Assembly: GCA_029204045.2 (NCBI GenBank)
Contig: CM055061.1
Location: forward strand, 42,370,977-42,434,976
Direction of reading: 5' to 3'
From: Tillandsia leiboldiana
Taxonomy: Eukaryota; Streptophyta; Magnoliopsida; Poales; Bromeliaceae
Length of the DNA stretch: 64,000 bases
Position 1 is the first letter of the stretch. The number at the start of each line of letters is the position of its first letter. The notes under the pieces are model-generated. The model saw nothing but the letters and a program-made list of their open reading frames with translations, did not search any database and was not told the origin of the DNA. Below, piece after piece: positions 1 through 14,586 of the stretch. Both the position numbers and the translations under genes were made by a program.

Positions 1-541
1 GCGTTTCGGACCGACGCGAAGTGCATCGGGTCGAAAAGTGAGTTGAAGTTCAAGGACTTAGCGAATTTCAGAAATTCTGATTTTTGTTATCGGCAAGCTT
101 TTTCGATGCCCTATTTTGAAGACTTAGAGTAGTCAAAAAATTAAAAAGAAATCGTGAGGTGTCTCAGAAAAGTCTGCTGATTAAAAAGGATGAAGTGCCG
201 AGGTGAGAGATTGAAAGAAAATAGGAGAACGAAGAGAAGCAAAATGCTTTAAGAATTCTGAAACTGCAGTTTTTGCTGATGCAGTTTATCGCCAAGCTTT
301 TTCGGAGCCCTATTCCGAGGGCTTAGAGCAGCCAAAAAATTTAAAATAAATCGTGGAGAGTTTAAGAAAAATTTGTAGAATAAAGGGAAGAAGAAAAATT
401 ACAATTTTGATTTTCCAGTTGGTGGAAAAACGCAGATGAAAAGAGCTTGCCGATAACAAAAATCAGAATTTCTGAATTTCGCTAATTCCTTGTACTTCAA
501 CTCACTTTTCGACCCGATGCACTTCACGTCGGTCCGAAACG
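1..541. repeat. Inverted repeat of about 100 bp flanking a 0.33 kb spacer
   Basis: Bases 1 to about 112 (beginning GCGTTTCGGACCGACG) are the near-perfect reverse complement of about 446-541 (ending CGTCGGTCCGAAACGC). The same arm recurs in direct orientation at about 1190-1293 and 1780-1881. The first unit of the array is therefore in opposite orientation to the others, or the array is a fold-back structure cut by the window edge. Confidence 0.75.
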
Positions 542-689
542 CACCGAACTCGACTGTAATCATATTTAAAATATGTTACAGGGCATTTCACCGCATTTCG
601 CCATTTTGCAAATTCGGCGAGCGGGGACTTAAGCTTTGCAATTCAAAGCTTCAAAAACTCTGAATTCCTACCTAAAAAAATTGTCAAGC

Positions 690-1078
690 AGCTACATGCT
701 GCTGCTCAAGCAGCAGCTTGAGCAGCTGCTTGAGAGCTTGAGCAGCTGCTGCTGCTCAAGCAGCTGCTCAAGCTGCTGCTGCTTGAGCAGCAGCTGAAGC
801 ATGTGCTGCTGCTCAAGCAGCAGCAGCTTGTGTTGCTGCTTGAGCAGCAGCAGCAGGTTGAGCAGCAGCAGCTTGTGCTGCTGCTTGAGCAGCAGCAGCA
901 GGTGCTGCTCAAGGAGCTGCTCAAGCTCAAGAATGGGCAGTGGCAGCTTGTGCTGCTGCTCAAGTAGAAGCTTGTGCAGCTGCTGTTTGAGCAGCAACAG
1001 AATCTGCTGCTCAAGCAGCTGCTCAAGCTGCTGCTCGAGCAGCAGCAGCAGCTGCTGCTGAAGCTGCTGTGCTCAAGC
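690..1078. repeat. Palindromic CTG/CAG array 1
   Basis: Runs of two to five CTG are joined to runs of CAG through GCTCAAGC or GCTTGAGC hinges, so the repeat changes strand polarity every 10-25 bases. Each hinge centre is a short dyad, for example GCTGCTGCTcaAGCAGCAGC. Ordinary trinucleotide expansions keep one polarity. This tract could fold into many alternative hairpins on either strand. Confidence 0.9.
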
Positions 1079-1444
1079 TGTTTTGCAAATTCAGCGCATT
1101 TCGCCGCATTTCGCTGCTCAAGAATTTTGCAATTTTGAAATTCACCGCATTTCGCTGTTCAAGAGTTTTGCAATTTTGAAATAGGGCATCGAAAAAGCTT
1201 GGCGATAACAAAAATCAGAATTTCTGAAATTCGCTAATTCCTTCAACTTCAACTCACTTTTTGACTCGATGCACTTCGCGTCGGTCCGAAACGCACCGAA
1301 CTCGACTGTAATCATATTTAAAATATGTTACAGGTCATTTCGCCACATTTCGCCATTTTACAAATTCGGCGAGCGGGGACTTAAGCTTTGCAATTTAAAG
1401 CTTCAAAAATTTTGAATTCCAACCTAATTCCAACCTAAAAAAAT

Positions 1445-1668
1445 TGTCAAGCAGCTACCTGCTGCTGCTCAAGCAGCAGCTTGAGCAGCAGCAGCTTGAG
1501 CTGCTGCTCAAGCTGCTGCTGCTCAAGCTGCTGCTTGAGCAGCAGCACAAGCTGCTGCAGAGCAGCAGCAGCAGCAGGTGCTGCTCAAGCAGCTGCTCAA
1601 GCTGCTGCTTGAGCAGCAGCAGCTGCTGCTGCTGAAGCTACTGTGCTCAAGCAGCTGTGCTCAAGCTG
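1445..1668. repeat. Palindromic CTG/CAG array 2
   Basis: This is the second, shorter copy of the strand-switching CTG/CAG tract, at the equivalent place in the next tandem unit (after the AAAATTGTCAAGCAGCTACC lead-in shared with the first). It is about 165 bases shorter than array 1, which accounts for most of the unit-length difference. Confidence 0.9.
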
Positions 1669-2040
1669 TTTTGCAAATTCGGCGCATTTCGCCGCATTTC
1701 GCTGCTCAAGAATTTTGCAATTTTGAAATTCGCCGCATTTCGCTGCTCAAGAGTTTTGCAATTTTGAAATAGGGCCTCGAAAAAGCTTGTCGATAACAAA
1801 AATCAGAATTTCTTAAATTTGCTAATTCCTTCAACTTCAACTCACTTTTCGACCCGATGCACTTCGCGTCGGTCCGAAACGCACCGAACTCGACTGTAAT
1901 CATATTTAAAATATGTTACAGTTCATTTCGCCGCATTTCGCCATTTTGCAAATTCGGCGAACGGGGACTTAAGCTTTGCAATTTAAAGCTTCAAAAACAC
2001 TCAATTCCAACCCACTTTTCGACTCGACGGCTTTGACGTC

Positions 2041-2544
2041 GATTCGAAATGCTTCTAACTAACTTGTAATTACATTATGTCAAATTTATATTAGAACACT
2101 ATGTCAAATTAGAACACTATGCCTAAGCCTATAGTTGAGGAACACTATGTCAAATTTATTATACCAGCAAAGGATTAAAAAAAAAATAATTCTTAACCTA
2201 ACAAAACCTAAAAAATGTAAAATCTAATAATTGCTCTGACACCATCCACAATATATTTGAGTTGTAAAGAAGATAAATAAACTCACAAATCAAAGACATA
2301 TATTCAAAGGCTTATCAATTAAAAAATATACTAAATGTGTAAGAATGGTGAAGAAAAGAGAACCCACCTAGACTCCCCAAAATCTCTCTCCTTAGCTTAA
2401 CGTTCTCACTGTTTTAACCTTCTAACTGGCTTAACCTACATTAGAGGAAAAAAAATGTATTGAAATCAATAATTTTCAATATTTACCAAACTAATACATG
2501 TCATTGTTTATGTATATATGTATTATACTTACAAGATAGGATGG
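2041..2544. other. Non-coding spacer left of the CACTA genes
   Basis: AT-rich sequence without a credible reading frame. GAACACTATG occurs three times between about 2093 and 2147. A TTGCTCTGACACCATCC stretch near 2233 resembles the reverse complement of an LTR-element primer site, but no LTR is seen next to it. No CACTA-type terminus (CACTACA...) is recognisable here, so the left end of the CACTA element is not located. Confidence 0.5.
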
Positions 2545-5109
<2,565 letters not shown>

Positions 5110-5546
5110 AGTCAAATGCTAAGCCTCCTGCAAAGCAATTAAAAAAAGATATATTATATCATCTTTTAGAATCAGTAAAATACTTATGTACTATTTAATA
5201 GAAGTATTAAAAAAATAAAAACATTAAGAAATAAGCACCTACACATGAATTTTCAATATCATTGAGTAATTTGTTATCTAAACAATAAAGAAAAAAATTG
5301 AGGAATTTAGAATTCAATAGAATAAATAAAGTCCTAAATGTTATGAATGTATAAACAAGCACTCTAATTATCATGAAATATGAATAATGAGACATTATTC
5401 AATTATATATAAAGCAAATTAACAAACAATCAATATATACTTTTTTGTTAAATCAAAAATTGCTTATTAAAGTAAGAATCATTGAAATTGAATTCAATTT
5501 ACAAGAGATTGAAGTCAAAGGATTGAATCAACCTTATAACTGAAAA

Positions 5547-6872
5547 TCAATCACCAGCTCCATCAGGCTCAAAGTCGTCACTTTGTATAGCATCTTTTGG
5601 GCGAGTAATATCTAAATGTGTATTAATAGTTGTTCCAGGTATATCTGTCCTCGCCCAATTACCAGTGTCAATATCATCACTAGTGGTGTTATCTCCATTT
5701 AAATTACTCTCTAAACTATTTGGGTAGTACATCTCCATATCATCTCAACACTCTTCCTCTTTTGCAGACATGTCAAACAAGTCTCTAGGTTTTGTACCAA
5801 CTACAACATGCCAATCTTCCTCTAAGGGGTCTTGTACATAAAACACCTGTTCAACTTGTGATGCTAGTACAAATGGTTCATTTGTTATATTCTCATTATT
5901 ATATAATAATCGATTGAAGTTAACGAGTGTAAATCCAAATTTGTCCTTCTTAATTCCTCTGCCTTCAGAACACACATCTACCCAATCACATTTAAACAAC
6001 ACAACTTTTGCCTTTTCATTATAGTATAGTTCAATGATCTCTTTAAGAACTCCATAGTAAGCAACATCTCCTTTGATAGGATTTTGATCCTTTGCACTAG
6101 GAAAACTTGAGGTGCTTGCAACGACAACAACACCACTATTTTGCGTTCTTCGTCTCTCCTTAACATCTTTCGTATGAAAATCTAAATCCATTAACAATAT
6201 ATCCTTTATATCTTCTTACTGTCATTAGAGGACCTGCTGCCAACCATCGAATTTCCTCTAGTGACTCCACATTCTCTTCTCTTGTCAAATTATGAACCTA
6301 TTAAACAAAGACAAGCTAATTAATGTCTTAATTTTATCTATATATTAGTTAAGAAATTAAGTTCGAAGTGAAGTATACTTACATGTGATCTAAACCATTC
6401 ATGAAAAGTTTCATTATGAATACGCTCGACATCACGCCTTCGCGCTCGATGATTATGTGCCTTAATTTCTTGAATATGTTTTCTGTAAATAAATAAGCCT
6501 AACTAAATACACTATTAAATTTAAAAACTACAACATTTTGACTTATAATTAATATTCAAGTTTAAGAACTTACTCAAGATAAGAGCTTATAGAATCGAAA
6601 TTAAATAGCACATATCGATGAGCTTGTACCCACGTTGTATAATCCAAAGTTATAGTTTCGCCATTATCTAGTGCACGACCAATATGGGAAAATAAGATTT
6701 TCTTAGTCAAGTCACTAGCATTAGGATCATCATTTCTCACTGGACGGTTGAACCGAGTTTCAACACCATGTAAATAGCGAGAGCAAAATGTTAGGCTCTC
6801 CTCAATTAAATAGCCTTTCGCAATCGAACCTTCTGGATGTCTTCTATTTCGTACATATGACTTCAATCTCAA
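5547..6872 (-). pseudogene. CACTA tnp2 transposase, C-terminal half (DUF4218 and DUF4216), broken
   Basis: Minus-strand exons continue the transposase gene whose 5' half lies at 18.7-20.7 kb. The exon at 6570-6886 carries the end of DUF4218 (SYVRNRRHPEGSIAKGYLIE, then CSRYLHGVETRFNRP). Next come about 6383-6488 (KHIQEIKAHNHRARRRDVER) and about 6180-6300 (LEEIRWLAAGP). The exon at 5745-6197 carries DUF4216 (TQNSGVVV, KCDWVDV, GFTLVNFNRLLY). One extra base near 6180 shifts the frame inside the conserved YIVNGFRF/HTKD joint. A TGA at 5745-5747 interrupts the frame before the acidic C-terminal exon (5547-5738). The N-terminal part of DUF4218 and the end of the tnp2 domain are missing, either in the adjacent gap or deleted. 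The catalytic gene is therefore non-functional as assembled. Confidence 0.8.
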
Positions 6873-6964
6873 AGGAAACCTAAATATATAAAAATAAGAA
6901 CCAAAATAGAATAAATAACAATAAAAAATGAGTAATTTATTAAATTACAAGTCAAATCTTAATA

Positions 6965-7064
6965 NNNNNNNNNNNNNNNNNNNNNNNNNNNNNNNNNNNN
7001 NNNNNNNNNNNNNNNNNNNNNNNNNNNNNNNNNNNNNNNNNNNNNNNNNNNNNNNNNNNNNNNN
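6965..7064. other. Assembly gap (100 N)
   Basis: Exactly 100 N, the usual placeholder for a gap of unknown size. The sequence to the left is a CACTA intron; the sequence to the right starts 44 bases into an LTR, judged against the second LTR copy. The gap must therefore hide the LTR edge, the target duplication and at least several hundred bases of CACTA coding sequence, unless those were deleted. Confidence 0.98.
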
Positions 7065-8135
7065 GATCCGCCACCTATGCCAACCTGCATAGGCGAAGCG
7101 TCCTACCGGCAAGAAAAGTACCATAACTAAACAGATATCAGAGCTATAAATGAAAATCTGCTGTAACTAAAATCAATCACTGTACAACTGGAAATAAACA
7201 ACACTGTCTGCCTCCCCAAAATAATAATAATAATACAAATCCTCGAGTACAAGCTCTAAACCCAACCGGGAGGTAACTCCAATATACAACAGTGTACAGT
7301 CTCTCAATACAAAATATCCTCACTACAATAGTCTCTCAAAAGAGGAAAAATAAACAGCTAATCTACTGATGATCTCCTCTGAAGGGTACCGCTACTCACC
7401 AACGCCGGGTAGGGATCTAGCTCGCGACTCCCTCGCCCCGATCAGCAACCACAGAGTCGGCAACACCCGCAAGACTCTGCAAAACAAAGGAGAGGAGAGA
7501 AGAAAAAGGGGGAAACCCCCAAAGGGTGTGAGAACTACACCAAAAAGGGAGTTCTCAGTGGGTACCACCGCCAGACCCGACGGTCTGCCCACCAAGTCCT
7601 CAAGAGACAAAAACTAACCCAAGTCATAAGACTGAAATGAGTAAGCTGGAGACTCTCACAGCTACCCTGCCCCTAACTAAAGGCTAAAAGGGGAGAACCA
7701 AACCGTGGTATGCATCCACTAGCACATGAAGTGCACCATCGACCCAATCGAGCTGACTGCCACATTTGGTCCAGTCAAACCTGCATCCACCTACAACCAC
7801 CTCCCGCTGGCGGGCAGGAATTACGTAGGGCGTCCAAACGGACTAGCTCGCCATCGAGTAGAGGATCATGCAGGCTATGGTCAAAATCCACACTCTCTCT
7901 CTCAGAATGAATAGAATCATGATGCTCAACCTCTCACACAGCGGTCAAAGTACTCGCAACAACACGGGACCACCGTCAACCGGACGGCTCTCAACAATAC
8001 TAGCACTGATCTAAACTCAACTACCAGTCTGCACTCGGCCCCCCAGGCACGAGTGTAACAATAAAAGTATTTGACCGAAATAAAGTCAATCGAATAAACC
8101 GGTATAAAACCCGGTACTGCCTGCTCTGTCCAAAT

Positions 8136-8219
8136 GACCGGAACCCAACACGGTCTGACCGGCACCCGACACGGTCTGACAGGAACCCAACACGGTCTGA
8201 CCGGAACCCAACACGGTCT
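8136..8219. repeat. Four 21-bp repeats in the E 3' LTR
   Basis: Four head-to-tail 21-base units start GACCGGAACCC and end CACGGTCT, with one or two substitutions in units 2 and 3. The same array is found in the other LTR at 15700-15783. Confidence 0.95.
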
Positions 8220-10098
8220 GAAGCCTACTCCGGAGCGGCACTCGAGGGGAGCTACCCACACGAGTAAAGCATCTCTGTCATCAGTATCACCAGTATCTCT
8301 AAACAGCAGGACTTTGATCGTCAATCAGATCAAAGTGGGAAAACTCAACCACTAAAGAAAGACCCGACCTCAGTCGGATGCAACTAAACGATAAGTGGGA
8401 AACTCCATCCACTAAGTAAAACTGATACCCAATCAGGTGCATAGAGAAACATCCGGTCAACCGCCCAATATCCGCGGTTGCCGCAAAGCCCCACAACTAA
8501 ACCAACCTGTCCCAGACACGAAGTCCTGACTACCCTATCCAGACCCCTGCTCGAACCCGAGCAGCACTGACCACTTGACTAGCAAAGGCGGAGAAAGGAA
8601 AAGCATGGTTTCTCCTAAGTCAAGTTCCCATAAATAGTACAGCAGTAAAAGATGGCCTAACTACATGACCATACAAGCATGCAAATGTCCTCAAGGAAAT
8701 AAAGGGGGGTAAAGCATAATAATAGTTCTTTTAGGAATAAACAACATGCCGGAATCCCAAAACTAGACCTGTCCACAATTCAGGGTTCATCAATAGAATG
8801 ATCATAATAACTCCTCAGAGTACAAATCCGCACATAGCTAAGAAATCCTGTCCCAAAGCATAATCCAACCACATGAAAGGCTATGTGCTAACATGGCATG
8901 TTACATAATCTCATAGGGTAACATTATCCTAGGTAAGCTTACACTAATCATCACATAGATGTCCAAGTCATGCAAGTCCTCAGTATACCTCATAAATACT
9001 ATTCTTGCAAACATTTATACCAATATCATTAACAAGCTTACCTACTTACCAACATAACCCATGTACCCTACACATGCATGCATCAGTCATAGAGGGGTGA
9101 CATCCCCACAAGTGGACTTATATTTGCCACAGCATAATCATTGCCTTAAACAATTACTGATAATAAGCTTACCCACCTGAAGCGCTTAAACCAAGGCAAA
9201 CCTGAAGTCGGTGAAGGGGGTAGACGCCCACGGTCCAAAATCTGCCAACATAACACCCTCGGTACAAGTCGCGCACGCCTTGGCTCCAAACAACTGAAAG
9301 CACCCCTGGGCACAACAATAAGGCTCAACATTACACTTTTATTCCAAAACTAACCAAGTATACATAATCTGAAAATCAGTCCCAAAGCCGTGCTTATTTC
9401 ACCTGCTGCAAGTGCCCAGAAAAATCCAATAAAAATACCACAGTAATCCTCGCGTCGATACCTTCGAAACGAGTACCTGCACGTCCAATTCCGAGCTTCC
9501 TACCCTGAGAAACAATTCCGACAAGGGAACCACCCCGAATTAAACTACTCTCAAAAACTGTAGCAACAACTACTGTTCACAGAGATTCTTCACCTTCTAG
9601 AAATATTCAGAAAATTCCAAGAAAATTTGGGCATATTCCTCGTGATGTGTAGATGCAAATCGCCTCTTGAATCGCCCCAATCCGATGCCTGTGCGCGAAG
9701 GTATCACCAAAACACCGCTCCGCTGTCCCAGAACTCCGCCCCAGAAAAGAGGTTACAAGATGATCCGAAAAACCCATGAAAAGCTCGGAATGGGAAAAAC
9801 CAGTAAACATGGGAAACATAGCCCTACCTGTCGTGAAGCCAACGGCGCAAGAATCACTGAAAAAGGTGCTCGGGGTAAGCCGGGGGAGTCCTCGCACCAA
9901 AACGCGACGAAGAAGACCAGAAACGAACGAGCGTCGCGCCGCGCCGTAAAAATAGAAACCTCGATAAGCGTGCCACCAAAAATCCCAAAACTTTGCAGAA
10001 AGATGCAGCCAAACTCGGGGATCATCTTTGCTGAAGGCACCCAGGCGAGAGGAGGCTCGGAAATGGCGGAAAAGGGAGAAGAAGAAGGCTCGGATCGC

Positions 10099-10106
10099 CT
10101 TTTATA
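10099..10106 (-). promoter_or_regulatory. TATA box of the E 3' LTR
   Basis: The minus strand reads GCCTATAAAAGGCGATCCGAG, a near-consensus TATA box directly downstream of the GC-rich segment. The same site in the 5' LTR (17664-17671) would be the element's own promoter. This copy would fire outwards into the CACTA 3' half. Confidence 0.6.
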
Positions 10107-11092
10107 GGCTGCAGAAACAATTGAGGAAATACCGGTTATGTCCCGATTTCCGGGCGCTGGGGGTTTTCGGGCGCGCACTGTAGCAGCCCGAAATCCCTGC
10201 GCCCGAACACTGTAGCCGCCCGAATCCATCCTGGGCCTCCACGTCGCCCGCCAAACAGGCGACAGCCGAACCCGCCGCACGCGTCGCGCCGCGTGGCCAC
10301 CCGCGGACGACGACACGTGGCACGCACCCGGTCAGCGCCCGCCTGCCACGCCCACGTGCCCGCCTGACGCCGCCGCCTGCCACCCCTGCCGCGCACTGTT
10401 CCGAGGCCCCACCGTGCTCCGTGGTCCCAGCCTGCGTGAGCCCGCCAACCACAAGCCGCCACGTGTCCCGCCGGTCCATGCACCATGCCCGCCTGCTCCG
10501 TAGACCAAGTCCACTAAACCGACCACTCCGACACTGCCGCGTGTCCACCCCGGTCCACCGTGCGCCCCGCACTCCCCCGTAGACCGCGCCCCGTGGACCG
10601 GCCCACTCCCGAGCCGCCACGCGTCCAGCCCCCGGTGCACGCCTGCCGTGTGGACCGGGCGGCCCGCGCCTCCGTCCGCCGCGCTGCCTGCGGCCGCTCC
10701 GCCGCTGCCGCCGCCGCCGGAAACACTGTTCCGGCGTGAACAGTGTCCGGTGCTCAAAAATAACAAGTGGGTAGTCCGTTTTAACCGTTTTCGCGCGCTG
10801 AATCCGAATTTGATGTCCATTTCGCCAAATTCCAACTCCAAAATTTGCCGAAGGCATCCGGAAAGGTAATCCTTGGTCCAAACTTCGCACTGAGTCCATA
10901 TTTAATATCCACTTCGCGCGAAACCACTTCTAACGATCCGACGGAGTCCAATGATCACCCACGTGATCCATTAAACACACTGAGCCCAACACTAATGTCC
11001 AAATGGGGCACAAATCCCACCAACACGCCACATTGGCCTCCAGGAGCTGCAGATGCAACAGTAGTCACGTCGTGAGGATCCAGATCCTCACA

Positions 11093-14000
11093 TCCTCCCC
11101 CACTAAGGAAAGTTTCGCCCTCGAAACTAGCTCAGATCCACCAGGAGTCACACATACCACGGGTAGGTATCCATCAATCACGCCTCTAGCTCCCCACACA
11201 CCACACACTCCCCGTGATCACCCCCCAATAACAACAATACCCAGTACGGCATGGCCCGATTGCGCAATTCCCTCATCTCTCGAGCCAGAATTCGCAACGG
11301 GCGTTCCTCGTACTCCAACAATCACAGATCTCAATGGACAAGTCAATCTCGGCGAGGGATCCAAAAGTAAAACACACCTGAGCTGAGACGTAAAACAACA
11401 CAGAGGCTCCATCAAAAGCTGGGGGAAAAACAGAATAACCATCGGTGCAACACGCACCAAACCACATCCTGGTGTAAATCTCAACAAGGTGACCCGAAGC
11501 ATACCCACGCATTCATCTAATAAGCTGGGGTCTTCCCGATCCAAAATCACCCGAATGGGCTACTCACCCACGGGCTACCCTCAAAAGGGGTCCTCAAGAG
11601 ACACAATCTCATGCCACAGTTGGTCACTCAACAAGCCAACAAAACCCCAACAGACCCACGAGTCGAAGTCGATCTCTCAACTAATAAAGGACACCCTGAC
11701 GGGGATCAAACCGTCAGTGAACGGGACTGAAAACTGGCAAAAAGGCGATCATAATGCTGATGCTCAAACTCACGGTCAAAAATCCGAACCAGCAACGACA
11801 ATCCGCATAAATCCCATTCAACATGCTGAAAGCTGTAATCTCCATCGGCACCGCATGGCGAATACTGTAAACTGAAGCTGAAATCCTGATCTATCACATG
11901 GTAAAGAACGGAAATGCTGAGTAATCAACACCGATAGCCAAGCAGGCATGGCCTACGCCCAGGTATATCAATCAAAGCTGGGAATAAAAGGCGTACTGAG
12001 AGGCTCAACTGTGGGATCCAAGCTGCCTGCAAAACAGCGGTTCGTCCTGCCATAATACTCATAAGGTTGGACTAATGAAGTGTGGACCGAAAATCGACCC
12101 ACGGTAACTCTACAGCCACAATGGGAGGCATCCCTAAAACACACAAATCCGTCTCCCAACACTAGAAACACTAGCATTGGCGCTGGCATCAGGTCTCATT
12201 ATCCATTGGCCGAGCTCTTCCGGCACTGCTAGGTCTAAGAAACTCCTCACCTCAAGGATAAAGTCGGTTTCAGCCAACTTGAATAACATCCATTAGGTCG
12301 GGTTCCACCGCCGCCCCTACGGCTCGAACAAAGCGACCCAAGAAGGTAAGCTTCTGCAGCTACAACTTGTACCTCAATAACTTGGCATACCGCTTCATCC
12401 ACACGGGCATGGTAGCACATCCACAAAGTGCTCCTCGTGCTCCAAGTCGCTCTGGGAGTAAATCAAAATATATCCTCGGGAAACACCACTCCCAGTCCGT
12501 CCAAGTACAACTGGGACATACGATTCCTCAGATCTTGAAGTCAACAGGGCATTCGCCATTCCATTGGGCCTCGCTATAAACCCATAATGCCCCTACCGTG
12601 TCCTGAACGCCATCTAGGCGAAGTCCTCAACTATCTACTTCCAAGTAGGTACTCGCATCATACACTAACAGCCTGAGTATAACTCCATCATAAGGTCCTA
12701 GATACCATAAAAGGACCCTCACATTCGTGTATCAACGATGTGGCATCACCACTGTATACCAACGGCGTGGCGCTAGGTCAAACAGACCCCTCGATCCATC
12801 GGACCCTGAAACAGTGCCATCGGCTCTCACTCAGCTCTACCGGCGATATCCAATGAGGTGCTGTCCCGGGTGGCGCGGTTCCTCGAACCACGTCAAACGC
12901 AATCTCTATCTCCCTAACCGGCGGCGTTACCAACAACTAAGGTGAAATCACACACGGGATCTCGCAGGCAACAGAGATATCTCTGAGTCCCGGTGCCGCC
13001 GTAAGCACCTCTCACCCTGCCGCTAAAACCAGAGTGCTCTAACAACCTCAACGAGCAAGCCTCCAATTGCCTGTCTTGCCGAAGATCAAGTCCTCTTTTG
13101 CCGCAGTCGAACATCCTGTGGCATAGTGCCCAACAATCTCAAGCATAAGGTCAAAACACCTAATTGCTATAATTTCCAATAACTCTGCCGGTGTCTCGCG
13201 GTCTCGGCCGCACTGGACATGATCCAAAAGCCTCCTCCACGTGCACAACAACAACAGGAACCTGTACCTCTGGTGCACGTGGTAACTAATCTGCCTCTAA
13301 CCCATGTAAGAGTGGATCATACTCTAACTCCGACTACCGTGGTGAAATCCCACCTGTGACACTCAATCCACTACCGTGGCGCCCTCCAACCGGGCGGCAC
13401 AGATTCATCCGCTCAAAGCAAGTGGTTGTCGCTCGATCTGCCTGAAAATCAGGGCTATCACTAGGAAGCACGACCTCTGTCTCTGATCACAATGAGGCGA
13501 CGAATAAGGTCCTCCGCAGATAACAAATCCACGCTATCGCTGCGCTACTCTGATAAAATACTGATGTCGCCTTCGGGGTCCACCCGACCTCTGACATCTC
13601 GGGAATTCGTCATCCAAGAAAAGAAAATTAGTCATGCCCCTGCCGGCCGATCTGTCCTCCATCATCCGGCGCCAAGCGCCAAAATCCAGAACTCACCTCT
13701 GGCGGCAGATCCCTATCCAAAGGAACTACAATGCCGCGCTCCATACACTGTGCCTGCTCCAGCGAGGCGTCTAAATCTACAATGGAGGGACTGGATAACA
13801 GAAAGGTGTCCTGGCGCAATCCACTCCCAGTCTCATATATCCTATGCGCCTCGTCCCTCGAATCTGGAGCGCGCAGTTCAACAACTGCATACACTCATAA
13901 GCACAGGGAGGCTCTCAATTAATCACTCCATCACCACCAGCCACGACTCTGCCTCCAAAGACTCCAAACTCAATCTTACGAGTCGGGGTGGTTCATCTGC

Positions 14001-14586
14001 CAAATATGGCTCAATAGGTCGATCATGTCCCACAGCTCACCAGCTGTCAACCATCCACCCTGCCTCGGTGCCTCGACACTAAACATTGGCAGAGAGGGGG
14101 CTACTCAGTGCTCCGACAACTGTGTCACCAAGACCAGCTGCTCCCACAGCCGCTGATAAGCCTCTGACAATCCTGTCATCTGGGTCCGGGGTTCTCTGAC
14201 CTCAATCCAGGTATCCGGCCCAAAACCAACTACTCAAGCTCGACAGCTATGACAGGATGCACACGGGTCAAAACCCAGCGTCGGGGAGACACTGCTCGCC
14301 ACGACGAAACAACAAAACAGCACACAACAACACACGACCCAATCCAGCGAAAGTCTAAAGCGTGTCACCCGTTCCACAGCATTATGTTGTCTGCAGCCAA
14401 CATAATCACTTGGGAGAATAAACATGCCAATCACTCCTCCCGTCCCTTGGGAGAGGTATAAAGCTCAATCAGGACTCTCGCAAAAAAAATCACGACTCTC
14501 ACAAAGTCAACCAAGGGTCAAACCATAAGCCTAGGGTTTCTAAGTCCACCATGACCTACAACCTAGGCTCTGATACCACTCTAATC
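11093..14586 (-). pseudogene. Degenerate gag-pol of element E
   Basis: There is no long frame, but short minus-strand stretches in changing frames match the expected Ty3/gypsy order. A possible gag end lies at about 13630-13890 (low confidence). The end of an aspartic protease is at about 13050-13200 (HYATGCSTAAKEDLIFGKTG). The linker before reverse transcriptase is at about 12840-12930 (REIEIAFDVVRGTAP). The RT core is at about 12540-12620 (MAFRTR, stop, GHYGFI, where the family has FRTRYGHYEF). The RT thumb region is at about 12300-12450, an RNase H start is near 12100-12190 (FRDAS), and the end of integrase is at about 11250-11390 (RNAMPYW-like). Stops and frame shifts are dense and the interior is about 1.5-2 kb shorter than a complete gag-pol. 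It cannot encode any enzyme, so movement must have depended on a related active element. Confidence 0.75.
14568..14579 (-). promoter_or_regulatory. Primer-binding site of element E
   Basis: The minus strand reads TGGTATCAGAGC, complementary to the 3' end of initiator tRNA-Met. It begins a few bases inside the LTR that starts at 14587. It fixes the element's orientation. Confidence 0.85.

Larger units (their letters stand above)
1..2040. repeat. Tandem array of 0.59-0.75 kb units
   Basis: A conserved block with the core GGTCCGAAACGCACCGAACT, followed by an AT-rich stretch and a TTCGCCATTTTGCAAATTCG-like stretch, recurs at about 531, 1283 and 1871, giving periods of 752 and 588 bases. The length difference lies mainly in an internal CTG/CAG tract. 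A more diverged start of the same block appears at about 2010-2060. Several open frames of 60-106 codons cross this block on both strands, but they translate to Leu/Gln or Ser/Cys runs and are not credible genes. No transposase, terminal inverted repeat or target duplication is seen, so the element class is unknown. Confidence 0.8.
7065..11092 (-). repeat. 3' LTR of element E (left copy, first bases in gap)
   Basis: This copy is collinear with 14631-18657. It is AT-rich in its first half and extremely GC-rich at 10150-10730 (short CGCCCGCC-type motifs). Open frames of up to 265 codons in the GC-rich part occur in both LTR copies and have compositionally biased Arg/Gly/Ala translations; they are not genes. 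Confidence 0.9.

Noticed and set aside
692..1061. Open frames of 86-106 codons with Leu/Gln or Ser/Cys runs
   Set aside because: They are translations of the CTG/CAG arrays in several frames and on both strands; there is no conserved domain or gene structure.
2225..2260. Primer-site-like TTGCTCTGACACCATCC as evidence of another LTR element
   Set aside because: No LTR end or polypurine tract was found on either side, so a single short match is not enough.
8136..8219. CRISPR array
   Set aside because: The four 21-base units are directly adjacent without spacers, in a plant LTR.
10102..10899. 265-codon minus-strand frame in the E LTR (and its twin at 17667-18464)
   Set aside because: It lies wholly inside an LTR in GC-rich sequence with several overlapping open frames and biased Arg/Gly content. 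The TATA box and known LTR structure explain the region.
13492..14082. 196-codon plus-strand frame in the E interior
   Set aside because: It lies opposite to the element's direction, has no domain, and overlaps decayed gag/protease on the minus strand.
11093..14586. Element E as a purely non-coding LARD
   Set aside because: Close reading finds frame-broken but ordered protease, RT and integrase traces, so the interior is a decayed, shortened gag-pol.
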